This document shows, piece by piece, positions 26,924 to 37,188 of a DNA stretch of 64,000 nucleotides. The stretch spans positions 149,039 through 213,038 of the forward strand of contig NZ_VCRN01000006.1 of NCBI RefSeq assembly GCF_009849585.1, written 5' to 3'. The notes under the pieces are model-generated. The model searched no databases, was not told the DNA's origin, and saw only the letters and a program-made list of their open reading frames with translations. The stretch is from Bacillus sp. ZZV12-4809. GTDB taxonomy: Bacteria; Bacillota; Bacilli; Bacillales; Cytobacillaceae. Within the stretch, counting starts at the first letter, position 1; each line of letters starts with the position of its first letter. The position numbers were made by a program, and so were the translations under genes.

Positions 26924-26997
26924 TTATTAGATTATCTGGTTTTGTGCTTCAAGCCGATTTGACAATCGGTACACTGTTATGAAGCAGATTATGTAAA

Positions 26998-27074
26998 TGG
27001 CGGTCCGGACGGGACTCGAACCCGCGACCTCCTGCGTGACAGGCAGGCATTCTAACCAACTGAACTACCGGACC
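26998..27074 (-). tRNA. tRNA-Asp (anticodon GTC)
   Basis: The minus strand has acceptor GGTCCGG / CCGGACC, the anticodon stem CCTGC / GCAGG around CTGTCAC with GTC, the T-arm GCGGGTTCGAGTCCCGT, discriminator G and an encoded CCA (26998-27000). Confidence 0.96.
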
Positions 27075-27135
27075 AAATAATAACCGCCAGCAAGTAAGCT
27101 GGGCTTGCCAGCCGTTTGCTGACGGTTATTTGCCA

Positions 27136-27207
27136 TGACCCCTACGGGATTCGAACCCGTGTTACCGCCGTGAAAGGGCGGTGTCTTAACCGCTTGACCA
27201 AGGGGCC
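27136..27207 (-). tRNA. tRNA-Glu (anticodon TTC)
   Basis: The minus strand has acceptor GGCCCCT / AGGGGTC with one G-U pair, the anticodon stem CCGCC / GGCGG around CTTTCAC with TTC, the T-arm CGGGTTCGAATCCCG, and discriminator A. CCA is not encoded. Confidence 0.95.
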
Positions 27208-27221
27208 ATAAAAAGTATAAA

Positions 27222-27297
27222 TGGTGAGCCATGAAGGACTCGAACCTTCGACCCTCTGATTAAAAGTCAGATGCTCTACCGACTGAGCTAATGGCTC
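27222..27297 (-). tRNA. tRNA-Lys (anticodon TTT)
   Basis: The minus strand has acceptor GAGCCAT / ATGGCTC, the D-arm GCTCAGTCGGTAGAGC, anticodon TTT in the loop CTTTTAA, the T-arm GAAGGTTCGAGTCCTTC, discriminator A and an encoded CCA (27222-27224). Confidence 0.96.
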
Positions 27298-27410
27298 ATA
27301 CTATGATCATGTTGCCTAAAGCCTAATTCTGCTAAGTCAGATGTTCCAAAGCCCTGCGTGCTTTGTCACAGATTGCGATTCGGGTGAAGCAATTCAATGA
27401 TGCTGCAATC

Positions 27411-27436
27411 TGCTCTACCGACTGAGCTAATGGCTC
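27411..27436 (-). repeat. Truncated 5' copy of tRNA-Lys
   Basis: The first 26 nt of tRNA-Lys (GAGCCATTAGC to GTAGAGCA) recur 139 bp upstream of the full gene, with the flanking CATAGTATGAGCC. After the D-arm the sequence continues into a spacer hairpin (AGATTGC / GCAATCT). It is the same arrangement as the tRNA-Phe fragments. Confidence 0.85.
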
Positions 27437-27480
27437 ATACTATGAGTGTTTCCAAGGTTGCTACCTTGGCGACGCTTTTT

Positions 27481-27510
27481 ATAATATCATAGAGTTTTAT
27501 ATAAGCGCAA
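27481..27510 (-). promoter_or_regulatory. Promoter of the tRNA operon
   Basis: On the minus strand TTGCGC (27510-27505) and TATTAT (27486-27481) are 18 nt apart. They are followed by a hairpin CCAAGG / CCTTGG near 27452-27470 before the first tRNA fragment. Confidence 0.6.
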
Positions 27511-27841
27511 TAACTTTTTTATAAAAAAATCTTTTTTTCTGGAAGACGGTTTAAATACTAGATTGCAGCTGGTTGCTGGGATGGGTTTACCCTAAAAAAG
27601 GTATCCTTTTCCCCGGATTATGGATTCTTTTCCCTAATTCCCGTTATTTATTCCCCTATTTTAAATTTTTTTCTATTAATAACAGCTGTGATATATTCGG
27701 ACTCAGCGCTGCTTTTTTTTCACTTGTTCTGTCTGAACCTGACCCAACTTCGGACCTGCATCGACTTTTTACGCTTTCTCTGTCCGAACCTGCTACAACC
27801 TCGGTCTCGGCACCGGCCATTGCCTTTCTCCCCAAAAAAAA

Positions 27842-27872
27842 GAAAAGCCCCAATCATATCAGGGCTTTTCCA
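27842..27872 (-). terminator. Terminator of purA
   Basis: GAAAAGCCC pairs with GGGCTTTTC, followed on the minus strand by a T-run. It is 9 bp after the purA stop. The 27511-27841 stretch is non-coding and shows nothing else recognised. Confidence 0.75.
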
Positions 27873-27880
27873 ATCAAGTA

Positions 27881-29203
<1,323 letters not shown>

Positions 29204-29251
29204 TTAATTTCTATATCATATTTTATTTAAGTAACTTATTTCAACCATCTT

Positions 29252-29280
29252 AGTTTAACAAGGTGATGTGTGATAGTCAA
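29252..29280 (-). promoter_or_regulatory. purA promoter
   Basis: On the minus strand TTGACT (29280-29275) and TAAACT (29257-29252) are separated by 17 nt. They lie about 80 bp upstream of the purA start. Confidence 0.7.
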
Positions 29281-29283
29281 CAA

Positions 29284-29326
29284 AACACGAACAATTTAAA
29301 CAAAAATATGAAAATATGTTCGTAAA
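29284..29326. promoter_or_regulatory. Pair of inverted PurR-type boxes upstream of purA
   Basis: ACGAAC (29287-29292) and GTTCGT (29318-29323) are inverted, AT-rich flanked and directly upstream of the -35 element. They resemble the two divergent PurBoxes (core CGAA) bound by PurR in Bacillus. PurR repression is inferred. Confidence 0.6.
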
Positions 29327-29404
29327 ACAATGAAAATATTAAAAATATAAGTGGAAACGGGAAAGCTGACACTCGAGAGAGCGGCTGCTTACACAAAACA
29401 ATAA

Positions 29405-29437
29405 AAAAGAGGACTTGCTGTAGGCAGGTCCTCTTTA
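29405..29437 (-). terminator. Terminator of dnaB
   Basis: AAAGAGGAC pairs with GTCCTCTTT, and a T-run follows on the minus strand. The stem overlaps the last codons of dnaB. Confidence 0.75.
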
Positions 29438-30799
29438 TGCACCAGGCGGCGCAAAGGAATCATCAAAGCGTTTCTCTAAGTTTACGAATTTATTATACTC
29501 TTTTACGAATGCAAGCTGAACGGTTCCAACCGGGCCGTTACGCTGCTTGGCGATGATGATTTCGATGATGTTTTTGTCTTCGGATTCTTTGTCATAGTAG
29601 TCATCACGGTATAGGAATGCCACGATATCGGCATCCTGCTCAATACTTCCCGATTCACGGATGTCAGACATCATTGGACGTTTATCTTGTCGCTGTTCCA
29701 CACCACGGGAAAGCTGGGACAGTGCGATTACAGGGACCTGAAGCTCACGGGCCAATTGTTTAAGGGAACGTGAAATTTCAGATACTTCCTGCTGACGGTT
29801 TTCTCCTGAACGTCCACTTCCGAGGATTAATTGCAGGTAGTCGATCAGAATCATGCCAAGTCCATGCTCCTGTTTGAGGCGGCGGCATTTGGAACGGATA
29901 TCCTGGATGCGGACACCAGGTGTGTCATCGATGAAAATTCCCGCGTTTGACAGGCTTCCCATCGCCATCGTCAGTTTTCCCCAGTCTTCATCTGTCAGTG
30001 AGCCGGTACGAAGCCTCTGGGCATCAATATTCCCTTCAGCACAGAGAATACGCATGACCAGCTGTTCTGCACCCATCTCCAGACTGAAAATCGCCACGTT
30101 TTCCCCGGTTTTTGTTGCCACATTTTGCGCGATATTCAAGGCAAAGGCAGTTTTACCTACGGAAGGACGGGCACCGACAATGATGAGGTCATTTCGCTGG
30201 AAGCCGGCTGTCATGCGGTCAAGCTCGGTAAATCCAGTCGCAATCCCTGTAATATCCCCTTTACGGTTATGCATTTCCTCGATATTATCGTAGGTCCGGA
30301 CGAGAACATCCTTAATATTATGAAAGGCACCGGCGTTTTTGCGCTGTGCAACCTCCATGATATTTTTCTCGGCTTCCCCAAGAAGCACTTCCACTTCATC
30401 CTCACGCGTATAGCCATCCTGGGCAATGCCTGTCGCCGTCCGGATCAGCCTGCGAAGCAATGACTTTTCTTCCACAATCTTTGCATAGTACTCGATATTC
30501 GCCGCTGTTGGAACAGATCCGGCCAGTTCACTTAAATAACTGACGCCTCCGGTATCCTCGAGCAGTTTTGCTGCACTGAGCTCTTCTGTCACAGTCACTA
30601 AGTCGACTGCTTTTCCCAGGTCGCTCAGCTTCAGCATTACATTGAAGATTTTCTGGTGGGCCGCACGGTAGAAGTCTTCAGGTATTAAAATTTCAGATGC
30701 TTGTGTAAGAGAGGAGGGTTCAAGAAAGATTGCCCCAAGCACAGCCTGTTCCGCTTCAATATTTTGAGGCGGGAGCCGATCCGCGAATAAATCACTCAT
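29435..30799 (-). CDS. dnaB: Replicative DNA helicase (B. subtilis DnaC, E. coli DnaB family)
   Basis: The 454-aa hexameric 5'-3' helicase unwinds DNA at the fork. It has an N-terminal primase-interacting domain (LPPQNIEAEQAVLGAIFLEP) and a RecA-type domain with Walker A GARPSVGKT, Walker B MILIDYLQLI and the LSQLSRGVEQR / RDKRPMMSDIRESG-type motifs. I chose ATG 30799 after AAGGAGG; longer in-frame starts have no ribosome site. The name follows the general family; in B. subtilis the gene is called dnaC. A hairpin with T-run (30872-30906) separates it from rplI. Confidence 0.97.
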   Translation of the reverse strand: MSDLFADRLPPQNIEAEQAVLGAIFLEPSSLTQASEILIPEDFYRAAHQKIFNVMLKLSDLGKAVDLVTVTEELSAAKLLEDTGGVSYLSELAGSVPTAANIEYYAKIVEEKSLLRRLIRTATGIAQDGYTREDEVEVLLGEAEKNIMEVAQRKNAGAFHNIKDVLVRTYDNIEEMHNRKGDITGIATGFTELDRMTAGFQRNDLIIVGARPSVGKTAFALNIAQNVATKTGENVAIFSLEMGAEQLVMRILCAEGNIDAQRLRTGSLTDEDWGKLTMAMGSLSNAGIFIDDTPGVRIQDIRSKCRRLKQEHGLGMILIDYLQLILGSGRSGENRQQEVSEISRSLKQLARELQVPVIALSQLSRGVEQRQDKRPMMSDIRESGSIEQDADIVAFLYRDDYYDKESEDKNIIEIIIAKQRNGPVGTVQLAFVKEYNKFVNLEKRFDDSFAPPGA

Positions 30800-30871
30800 C
30801 TCATTAAACCTCCTTAAAATAAAAGCGTTAAGCAAATCTATATTTATATAAAAAATCCTTATAATTACTTT

Positions 30872-30906
30872 AAAAAATGTGACCAGCAAAAACTGATCAC
30901 ATTTTT
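30872..30906 (-). terminator. Terminator after rplI
   Basis: AAAAATGTGA and TCACATTTTT with an inner CAG/CTG pair form the stem, followed by a T-run on the minus strand. It ends the yybS-gdpP-rplI transcript before dnaB. Confidence 0.7.
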
Positions 30907-30987
30907 AATCAACCCTTTTATTTTAACATGTTTATCGGCAAAAGCCACTTCCAATATTAGTTTATCCCACTAATGCAGAGCTTGCCT

Positions 30988-31434
30988 TTATGCTTCTTTT
31001 ACATGCACGTTTAATGTTGCTGATACTTCAGTATGAAGCTTGACTGGCACCTTTGTGTATCCGAGTGTGCGGATCGCATCTTCCATTTCGATTTTGCGTT
31101 TGTCGATTTTGATGCTGTGCTTCTTTTGAAGTTCTTCAGCAATTTGTTTGCTTGTAATGGAACCGAATAGGCGGCCGCCTTCACCTGATTTCGCAGTGAA
31201 TTCGACTGTCAGCTTTTCAAGTGTTTCTTTCAGCTCCTTAGCCTCTGCCAATTCTTCTTCTGCAAGCTTTGCTTCTTTTTTCTTCTGGGCGTTCAGGCTG
31301 CTGACATTGGCCTGGTTTGCTTCGACAGCAAGCCCTTGCTTAATTAAAAAGTTATGTGCATAGCCATCTGCTACATTTTTTACTTCGCCTTTTTTCCCCT
31401 TGCCTTTAACGTCTTTTAAAAAGATTACTTTCAT
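30988..31434 (-). CDS. rplI: 50S ribosomal protein L9
   Basis: The 148-aa ribosomal protein has the N-terminal L9 signature [20 protein letters not shown] followed by [14 protein letters not shown], a connecting helix ([20 protein letters not shown]) and the C-terminal rRNA-binding domain. The length is standard. It overlaps the end of gdpP by 4 bp (translational coupling), as in B. subtilis. Confidence 0.98.
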   Translation of the reverse strand: MKVIFLKDVKGKGKKGEVKNVADGYAHNFLIKQGLAVEANQANVSSLNAQKKKEAKLAEEELAEAKELKETLEKLTVEFTAKSGEGGRLFGSITSKQIAEELQKKHSIKIDKRKIEMEDAIRTLGYTKVPVKLHTEVSATLNVHVKEA

Positions 31435-33404
31435 TCCTTTTTTCTCCCTTCAAAGTATTCATCTATAGCCTCTTTTAATCGGATCTCAACATCATCAAGT
31501 GTTGCATCCTGAAGCTGTGTGGCAGCATTTGTTAAGTGCCCGCCGCCTTCGAGGTTCTCCATAATCACCTGGACATTGATATCCCCGAGGGAGCGTGCGC
31601 TGACCCCTATCATGTTTTCAGAGCGGTTTGAGATGACAAATGAAGCAACCACGCCATCCATCGTCAGCAGGGTATCAGCTGTCTGGGCTATCAGTACCTG
31701 ATCAAATATTTGGTCCGGCTGCCCCTTGGCAATAGCGATGCCCTCTTTGTAAAATTGAACGGTTTCGATCAGCTTCGCCCGCTTGATATAGGTATCTACG
31801 TCCTCTTTTAAGAACTTTTGGACGAGCACGGTATCTGCGCCCTGTCCGCGCAGATAGGAAGCCGCATCGAACGTTCTCGACCCTGTACGCAGTGAGAAGC
31901 TCTTCGTATCCACAATGATGCCCGCAAGAAGGGCCGTTGCTTCGAGCATTTCAATTCTGCCGTTTTTCGGCTGATACTCCAGAAGCTCTGTCACCAGTTC
32001 TGCTGTAGAGGAGGCGTACGGCTCCATGTACACCAGCAGCGGATTATGGATGAACTCTTCAGCACGGCGGTGATGGTCGATAACGACAACATGTTCAATC
32101 GCATGAAGAAGCTTTTCCTCTATCACCATGGATGGCTTGTGGGTATCAACAACTACGAGCAGGGTATCGTCTGTGGCAATTTCCATCGCCTGTTCCGGTG
32201 TGATGAATTTGGAAAAGAGCTCTTCGTTCTTTTCAATTTCCTTCATCATCCTTCTGACGCCTGTATCAAGTTCATTGAAATTCACCACTACATAGCCTTC
32301 ACGCTGGTTCAGGCGGGCCACCTTCTGAATGCCGATGGCTGCCCCAATTGCATCCATATCCGGGCTTTTGTGGCCCATGATAATGACTTTATCGCTTTCA
32401 GAGATCAATTCCTTCAGCGCATGGGAAATGACGCGTGCACGGACCCGGGTCCTTTTTTCAACAGGATTGGTTTTTCCCCCGAAGAATTTAACTTTCCCAT
32501 TCGTCTGCTTGATGGCCACCTGGTCTCCCCCGCGGCCTAATGCCAGGTCTAAGCTGGACTGGGCCAGTGAACCAAGCTCAGGAAGAGAAGAGACCCCTGT
32601 GCCGACGCCTACGCTTAACGTAAGCGGAACATTTTGCTTGGAAGTGGTTTCCCGGACATCATCAAGAATCGTGAATTTCCCTTTTTCAAGAAGCTGCAGA
32701 ATATGTTCATTAAATACAGCGATAAAGCGCTCAGATGACACCCTCTTCAGGAAGACACCATTGTCCTGTGCCCATTTATTCAATATCTGGGTCACCAGGC
32801 TGTTCAGGCTGCTCTTCGTCTGGTCATCCATCGCCTGGGTGAGCTCATCATAATTATCAAGGAAGATAATGGCGATCACAGTCCGTTCTTCCTGATACAT
32901 TTTTTCAATTTCTGTTTGTTCCGTGACATCAAAAAAGTACAATAGGCGCTCTTCCGGTTTATGGATTACCCGGAATTTGCGGTCATGAAGGGTAATAATT
33001 TCGGTTTCCACTTCTTGCTTGATCAGTGGAACAAGCGAATCCGCGACATCATAAAGCGATCTTCCCACTAGCGTATCTTCATCAAAGCATGATGCTAAAA
33101 AGGGATTGGTCCATTCAATGTAATAATCATCATTAATCAGCATGATTCCGATCGGCATTTCCATCAGAGCTTCTTCGCCGACTTTTTTCACCCTGTAGGA
33201 AAGGGTTGAGATGTATTCTTCCGTCTCCTTCCGGTGCTTTTGATTGAGCTGAAAAAGGTAGTAGAAAGGAAGGATGGCCAGAAACAGCCCAATTAATGCA
33301 AAAATCCAATTGTAGTACGCTATTATACCGAGAAGCACCACTGTTATGCCCATCAATCCAATAATCGGATAGCGTATGGACCGCTTTTCTAAATACGAAG
33401 GCAT
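31431..33404 (-). CDS. gdpP: Cyclic-di-AMP phosphodiesterase GdpP (YybT)
   Basis: The 657-aa membrane protein degrades c-di-AMP. It has two N-terminal membrane helices (about 15-55, [20 protein letters not shown]), a PAS-like domain (about 75-165), a degenerate GGDEF domain (about 170-300) and a DHH-DHHA1 phosphodiesterase (about 335-655) with [22 protein letters not shown] and VVVIDHHRR. It controls c-di-AMP and so potassium and cell-wall homeostasis. It is between yybS and rplI in a conserved operon. Confidence 0.97.
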   Translation of the reverse strand: MPSYLEKRSIRYPIIGLMGITVVLLGIIAYYNWIFALIGLFLAILPFYYLFQLNQKHRKETEEYISTLSYRVKKVGEEALMEMPIGIMLINDDYYIEWTNPFLASCFDEDTLVGRSLYDVADSLVPLIKQEVETEIITLHDRKFRVIHKPEERLLYFFDVTEQTEIEKMYQEERTVIAIIFLDNYDELTQAMDDQTKSSLNSLVTQILNKWAQDNGVFLKRVSSERFIAVFNEHILQLLEKGKFTILDDVRETTSKQNVPLTLSVGVGTGVSSLPELGSLAQSSLDLALGRGGDQVAIKQTNGKVKFFGGKTNPVEKRTRVRARVISHALKELISESDKVIIMGHKSPDMDAIGAAIGIQKVARLNQREGYVVVNFNELDTGVRRMMKEIEKNEELFSKFITPEQAMEIATDDTLLVVVDTHKPSMVIEEKLLHAIEHVVVIDHHRRAEEFIHNPLLVYMEPYASSTAELVTELLEYQPKNGRIEMLEATALLAGIIVDTKSFSLRTGSRTFDAASYLRGQGADTVLVQKFLKEDVDTYIKRAKLIETVQFYKEGIAIAKGQPDQIFDQVLIAQTADTLLTMDGVVASFVISNRSENMIGVSARSLGDINVQVIMENLEGGGHLTNAATQLQDATLDDVEIRLKEAIDEYFEGRKKE

Positions 33405-33435
33405 GTTTTCAGCTCCTAAACAGTAGTGTTGTTCA

Positions 33436-34371
33436 TCACTTTTTTCCTAATCTTTGCCTTAAATCAAATCCTAAGTCAATTATACCTAATATCCTCACAA
33501 TATAAAGGAGAAATGGCATAAGAAATGTAAATACAGCAGCAAGTACAGGCACAGCTTTCGGCCATCCTTTTAAATGGCTGAAAAAGAAAATAAGGGACAG
33601 GCCTTGAATGACCATGAATATCTGCAAAATGAAGGCAACATTGACAAGAGCCATAAACCAGTAGCTTCCTTCTGCAGGATTAAAAAGGAAGGAAGCGATT
33701 ATGGTAACGAGATAGTACCATAATATGCTTTTCGGCAGGTTCAATTCCCTGAACGGCTTAAAGCCTTCAATCTTAATACCGAATCGTTTGGCGATCGGAA
33801 ACGAAATAAGCTGAATGATAAAAACAGAAATGACCGATGTCATGACAAATAAACTCGGCGTTAATGTCTCAAGCATTTTCAAGCCTGCTGTAAGCTGCTC
33901 GATTGCTTTATCCGCGTTCTGTCCGAAGCCTTCAAGCACTCCTTTTGAAGTTTCGAGGGACTCCTCCATCATGCCGATGCTTTTTTTAATGAAATTGAAA
34001 TCAAATAGAGCAACTGCTGCAGCATATTGAAGCAAAAGAGCTGCAAGAAATACGAGCGTGCCCGCAATAAAAGAAGAAGCCCGTCCTTTATTTTCCCTGA
34101 TGCAAATCCCGATTACCGTGCCGGTCACTCCAAATATCAGAGCAATGAAAATTCCCATAATGGATCCGATAATCAGGGAAAGCAGGATGCCTCCCGTCAT
34201 AAAGGCCATCGCCATCATCCGGCTATTTTTTGCCGCAAACATAATAAACGGAAGCGCCAGGAAGAAAGTTGAAACGACACTGATAACTGGCAAATAGAGC
34301 GATATCAGAAGCAGCACGGCAAAAATAGCGAGCAGCACGGCACCTTCTGTTAATTTATGTACATTATTCAT
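33436..34371 (-). CDS. yybS: YybS, DUF2232 membrane protein
   Basis: The 311-aa protein has about eight hydrophobic segments, starting GAVLLAIFAVLLLISLYLPV and ending VPVLAAVFTFLMPFLLYIVR. It belongs to the DUF2232/YybS family that precedes gdpP and rplI in Bacillus. Its function is unknown; its shape resembles small-molecule uptake S components. I chose ATG 34371 because GAGGGGTG lies just upstream; earlier in-frame starts lack a ribosome site. Confidence 0.88.
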   Translation of the reverse strand: MNNVHKLTEGAVLLAIFAVLLLISLYLPVISVVSTFFLALPFIMFAAKNSRMMAMAFMTGGILLSLIIGSIMGIFIALIFGVTGTVIGICIRENKGRASSFIAGTLVFLAALLLQYAAAVALFDFNFIKKSIGMMEESLETSKGVLEGFGQNADKAIEQLTAGLKMLETLTPSLFVMTSVISVFIIQLISFPIAKRFGIKIEGFKPFRELNLPKSILWYYLVTIIASFLFNPAEGSYWFMALVNVAFILQIFMVIQGLSLIFFFSHLKGWPKAVPVLAAVFTFLMPFLLYIVRILGIIDLGFDLRQRLGKK

Positions 34372-34534
34372 TGATACACCCCTCAAACTGTGTATCCAAA
34401 AAGAAGGAAATCTGTTTCCGCTTTTTGAACCCATATAAGCTATATTGTAGCTAGTATTAAATGCAGGTTCAACCTTCGTGATTTCAGAAAGGTTTTCAGC
34501 TTTAACACACCCCAGTGCTAAAGGAGAACATAAT

Positions 34535-34565
34535 AAAAAAGACGCCGGATACCAGCGTCTTTTTC
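34535..34565 (-). terminator. Terminator of the rpsF-ssb-rpsR operon
   Basis: AAAAAGACGC pairs with GCGTCTTTTT around a 10-nt loop, downstream of rpsR. Confidence 0.75.
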
Positions 34566-34571
34566 TAGTTA

Positions 34572-34817
<246 letters not shown>

Positions 34818-34869
34818 TTACCTCCTTTAGCTTTTTATTTTATATATTTCCGTTCATAATCGGGCACTA

Positions 34870-35379
34870 TTAGAATGGCAGGTCGTCATCAGAAATGTCG
34901 ATTTGGCCGTCATTTGCGAATGGGTCCTGATCCACGCGAGTATAGCCGCCCTGATTACGATTATCCTGGCGTTGATTCTGATTGCTGTTATTTCCAAATG
35001 GGAAATCCTGATCTCTTGGACCGCCATAGTTCGGATTGCCGCCCTGGCCGCCAGAACTATTCTTCGGCTCAAGGAATTGCACACTTTCAGCCTGGACTTC
35101 AGTCACGTAAACGCGCTTTCCATCCTGGCCTTCATAGCTGCGGGATTGAATGCGGCCATCTACGCCTGCAAGACTTCCTTTTTTAAGGAAATTCGCTACG
35201 TTTTCAGCTGGCTTTCTCCATACCACACAGTTGATAAAGTCTGCCTCCCGCTCACCTTGCTGATTCGTAAAAGTACGATTCACGGCAAGTGTGAATGAAG
35301 CGACAGGAACTCCGTTCGGCGTATACCGCAAATCAGGATCCTTTGTCAAACGTCCGACAAGAACAACTCGGTTCATCAT
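34870..35379 (-). CDS. ssbA: Single-stranded DNA-binding protein SsbA
   Basis: The 169-aa protein has an OB-fold (1-106, [40 protein letters not shown]), a glycine/asparagine-rich linker, and the acidic C-terminal tip DISDDDLPF that recruits replication and repair proteins. The start at 35379 (ATG ATG) follows AGGAG by 9 nt. It sits between rpsF and rpsR in the usual operon. Confidence 0.97.
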   Translation of the reverse strand: MMNRVVLVGRLTKDPDLRYTPNGVPVASFTLAVNRTFTNQQGEREADFINCVVWRKPAENVANFLKKGSLAGVDGRIQSRSYEGQDGKRVYVTEVQAESVQFLEPKNSSGGQGGNPNYGGPRDQDFPFGNNSNQNQRQDNRNQGGYTRVDQDPFANDGQIDISDDDLPF

Positions 35380-35414
35380 CAGAATCAACTCCTCTCGGTA
35401 AAATGCTATATCTA

Positions 35415-35702
35415 TTATTTTTCGTCTTTAACAACGATGTAACGGATGATGTCTTCGCTGATTTTAGCTAAACGAGTGAACTCGTCAACTGCTTTTGCTT
35501 CAGCACTAATGTTCATAAGCTGGTAGTAGCCATCGCGGAAATCATTGATTTCGTATGCAAGACGACGCTTACCCCAATCCTTTGATTCAGCAACCTCCGC
35601 ACCATTATCAGTTAAGATTGTGTTGAAACGCTCAACTAGGGCTTTTTTAGCCTCATCTTCAATGTTTGGGCGGATGATGTACATAACTTCGTACTTTCTC
35701 AT
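35415..35702 (-). CDS. rpsF: 30S ribosomal protein S6
   Basis: The 95-aa ribosomal protein starts [20 protein letters not shown] and has the ferredoxin-like S6 fold with [30 protein letters not shown] lies 6 nt before the chosen ATG; an upstream in-frame start would run through the leader. It is the first gene of rpsF-ssb-rpsR. Confidence 0.98.
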   Translation of the reverse strand: MRKYEVMYIIRPNIEDEAKKALVERFNTILTDNGAEVAESKDWGKRRLAYEINDFRDGYYQLMNISAEAKAVDEFTRLAKISEDIIRYIVVKDEK

Positions 35703-35711
35703 CACTTTCAC

Positions 35712-35752
35712 CTCCTTTTGGTCTAACGGCCCTTTAAAGGGCAAGGAGCAAT
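35712..35752 (-). promoter_or_regulatory. Candidate S6:S18-binding leader of rpsF
   Basis: The minus-strand leader carries GCCCTTTAAAGGGC directly followed by CGTTAGACC. A short hairpin with a CCG-type element just before rpsF fits the known S6:S18 autoregulatory motif. The fit is by eye. Confidence 0.4.
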
Positions 35753-35885
35753 ATATTCATTACTCACAAGTTGAAATTATAGCACATTAATTATGCAAAT
35801 GCAATAACACTAGGGTGAATTGAAAGATGGAAGATTATTTTGAGAGAGTTACGGTATGGATGCTGTTCCGGACAGCCTTCCTCCA

Positions 35886-35920
35886 TTAAAAAGAACCCCT
35901 AAAAAAATAGAGGTTCCAAA
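35886..35920 (-). terminator. Terminator of ychF
   Basis: On the minus strand GGAACCTC pairs imperfectly with GGGGTTC around an AT-rich loop and is followed by TTTTT. Confidence 0.65.
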
Positions 35921-35924
35921 ATAA

Positions 35925-37025
35925 TTAAACGTTAAAGCGGAAGTGCATGACATCTCCGTCTTTAACAATGTATTCTTTTCCTTCAAGGCGAACTTTTCCT
36001 GCTTCCTTCGCAGCTGTCATGCTTCCTGCAGCGACAAGGTCGTCATAGGAAACCGTTTCTGCACGGATGAATCCTTTTTCAAAGTCAGAGTGAATAACTC
36101 CTGCACATTGAGGAGCCTTCATGCCTTTGCGGAATGTCCAGGCGCGGACTTCCTGTACACCTGCAGTGAAGTAAGTTGCCAGTCCAAGCAGGTTGTAGGC
36201 AGCTCTGATCAGCTGATCAAGACCGGATTCTTCAATGCCAAGCTCCTGAAGGAACATTTCTTTTTCTTCCCCGTCAAGCTCTGCAATTTCAGATTCGATT
36301 TTTGCACAGATAACGATAACTTCCGCATTATCCTTTGCAGCAAATTCTCTTACCTGCTGCACATACTCGTTAGAAGAAGGATCTGCTACATCATCCTCGC
36401 TTACGTTTGCAACGTAAAGCACTGGCTTAATTGTCAGCAGGTGAAGACCTTTTACAATTTTCATTTGCTCGTCTGTAAACTCAACAGTACGGGCAGGCTT
36501 ATCGTTTTCGAACGCTTCCTTCAATTTTTCCAGAATTTCAAGCTCAATCACAGAATCTTTATCCTTCTGCTTAGCCAGCTTGCTCACACGGCCGATTCGC
36601 TTGTCAACCGATTCAAGATCAGCCAGAATCAATTCCAGGTTGATGACTTCGATATCATCGATCGGGTCCACTTTCCCGGCAACGTGTGTGATATTGTCAT
36701 CCGCAAAACAGCGGACAACCTGACAGATTGCATCCACTTCACGGATATGGGAAAGGAATTTATTTCCAAGACCTTCCCCTTTGCTTGCACCCTTAACGAT
36801 TCCGGCAATATCTGTAAATTCGAAAGCTGTTGGCACAGTCTTTTTCGGCTGAACCAATTCTGTTAATTTATTCAAACGGTGATCAGGCACTTCCACAATT
36901 CCCACATTCGGGTCGATTGTACAGAACGGATAGTTTGCAGACTCTGCTCCCGCCTGGGTAATTGCATTAAACAATGTAGACTTTCCGACGTTCGGCAAAC
37001 CTACAATTCCAGCTGTTAAAGCCAT
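35925..37025 (-). CDS. ychF: Redox-regulated ATPase YchF (Obg family; B. subtilis YyaF)
   Basis: The 366-aa OBG-family P-loop protein has [20 protein letters not shown], switch region [20 protein letters not shown], an inserted coiled-coil (about 130-190) and a C-terminal TGS domain ([30 protein letters not shown]). It lacks the NKxD-type GTP specificity motif; NVSEDD occupies that place, as in ATP-preferring YchF. It binds ribosomes. The ATG at 37025 follows GAGGAG by 9 nt, and an upstream GTG is less likely. A large antisense frame through it is a shadow. Confidence 0.97.
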   Translation of the reverse strand: MALTAGIVGLPNVGKSTLFNAITQAGAESANYPFCTIDPNVGIVEVPDHRLNKLTELVQPKKTVPTAFEFTDIAGIVKGASKGEGLGNKFLSHIREVDAICQVVRCFADDNITHVAGKVDPIDDIEVINLELILADLESVDKRIGRVSKLAKQKDKDSVIELEILEKLKEAFENDKPARTVEFTDEQMKIVKGLHLLTIKPVLYVANVSEDDVADPSSNEYVQQVREFAAKDNAEVIVICAKIESEIAELDGEEKEMFLQELGIEESGLDQLIRAAYNLLGLATYFTAGVQEVRAWTFRKGMKAPQCAGVIHSDFEKGFIRAETVSYDDLVAAGSMTAAKEAGKVRLEGKEYIVKDGDVMHFRFNV

Positions 37026-37130
37026 CCAAGTCACTCCTCAGTCTAATTTCATCTATTAAAAATACGATTGATTCTCATTTAAACAAGCCTCTAACAATTA
37101 TAGATAGTTGCCGGAGAAATGTAAAGAAAA

Positions 37131-37181
37131 GGTGACAGGTACCTATACCACTTTGCCAGACTGGTATAGGTGCCTGTCACC
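37131..37181. repeat. Palindromic dispersed repeat (GGTGACAGG...CCTGTCACC)
   Basis: GGTGACAGG at the left and CCTGTCACC at the right are the ends of 20-bp arms that match at 19 of 20 positions around an 11-nt centre. The TGCCTGTCACC end resembles the elements at 12.1 and 12.8 kb. It lies between convergently usable ends of the oxidoreductase gene and ychF and could act as a terminator. Confidence 0.7.
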
Positions 37182-37188
37182 GCTGCTA

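Noticed and set aside
35943..36866. 307-codon open frame antisense to ychF
   Set aside because: It is rich in Phe, Cys and His, as expected for the complement of a codon-biased gene. It has no ribosome site and no recognisable domain, while ychF is certain.
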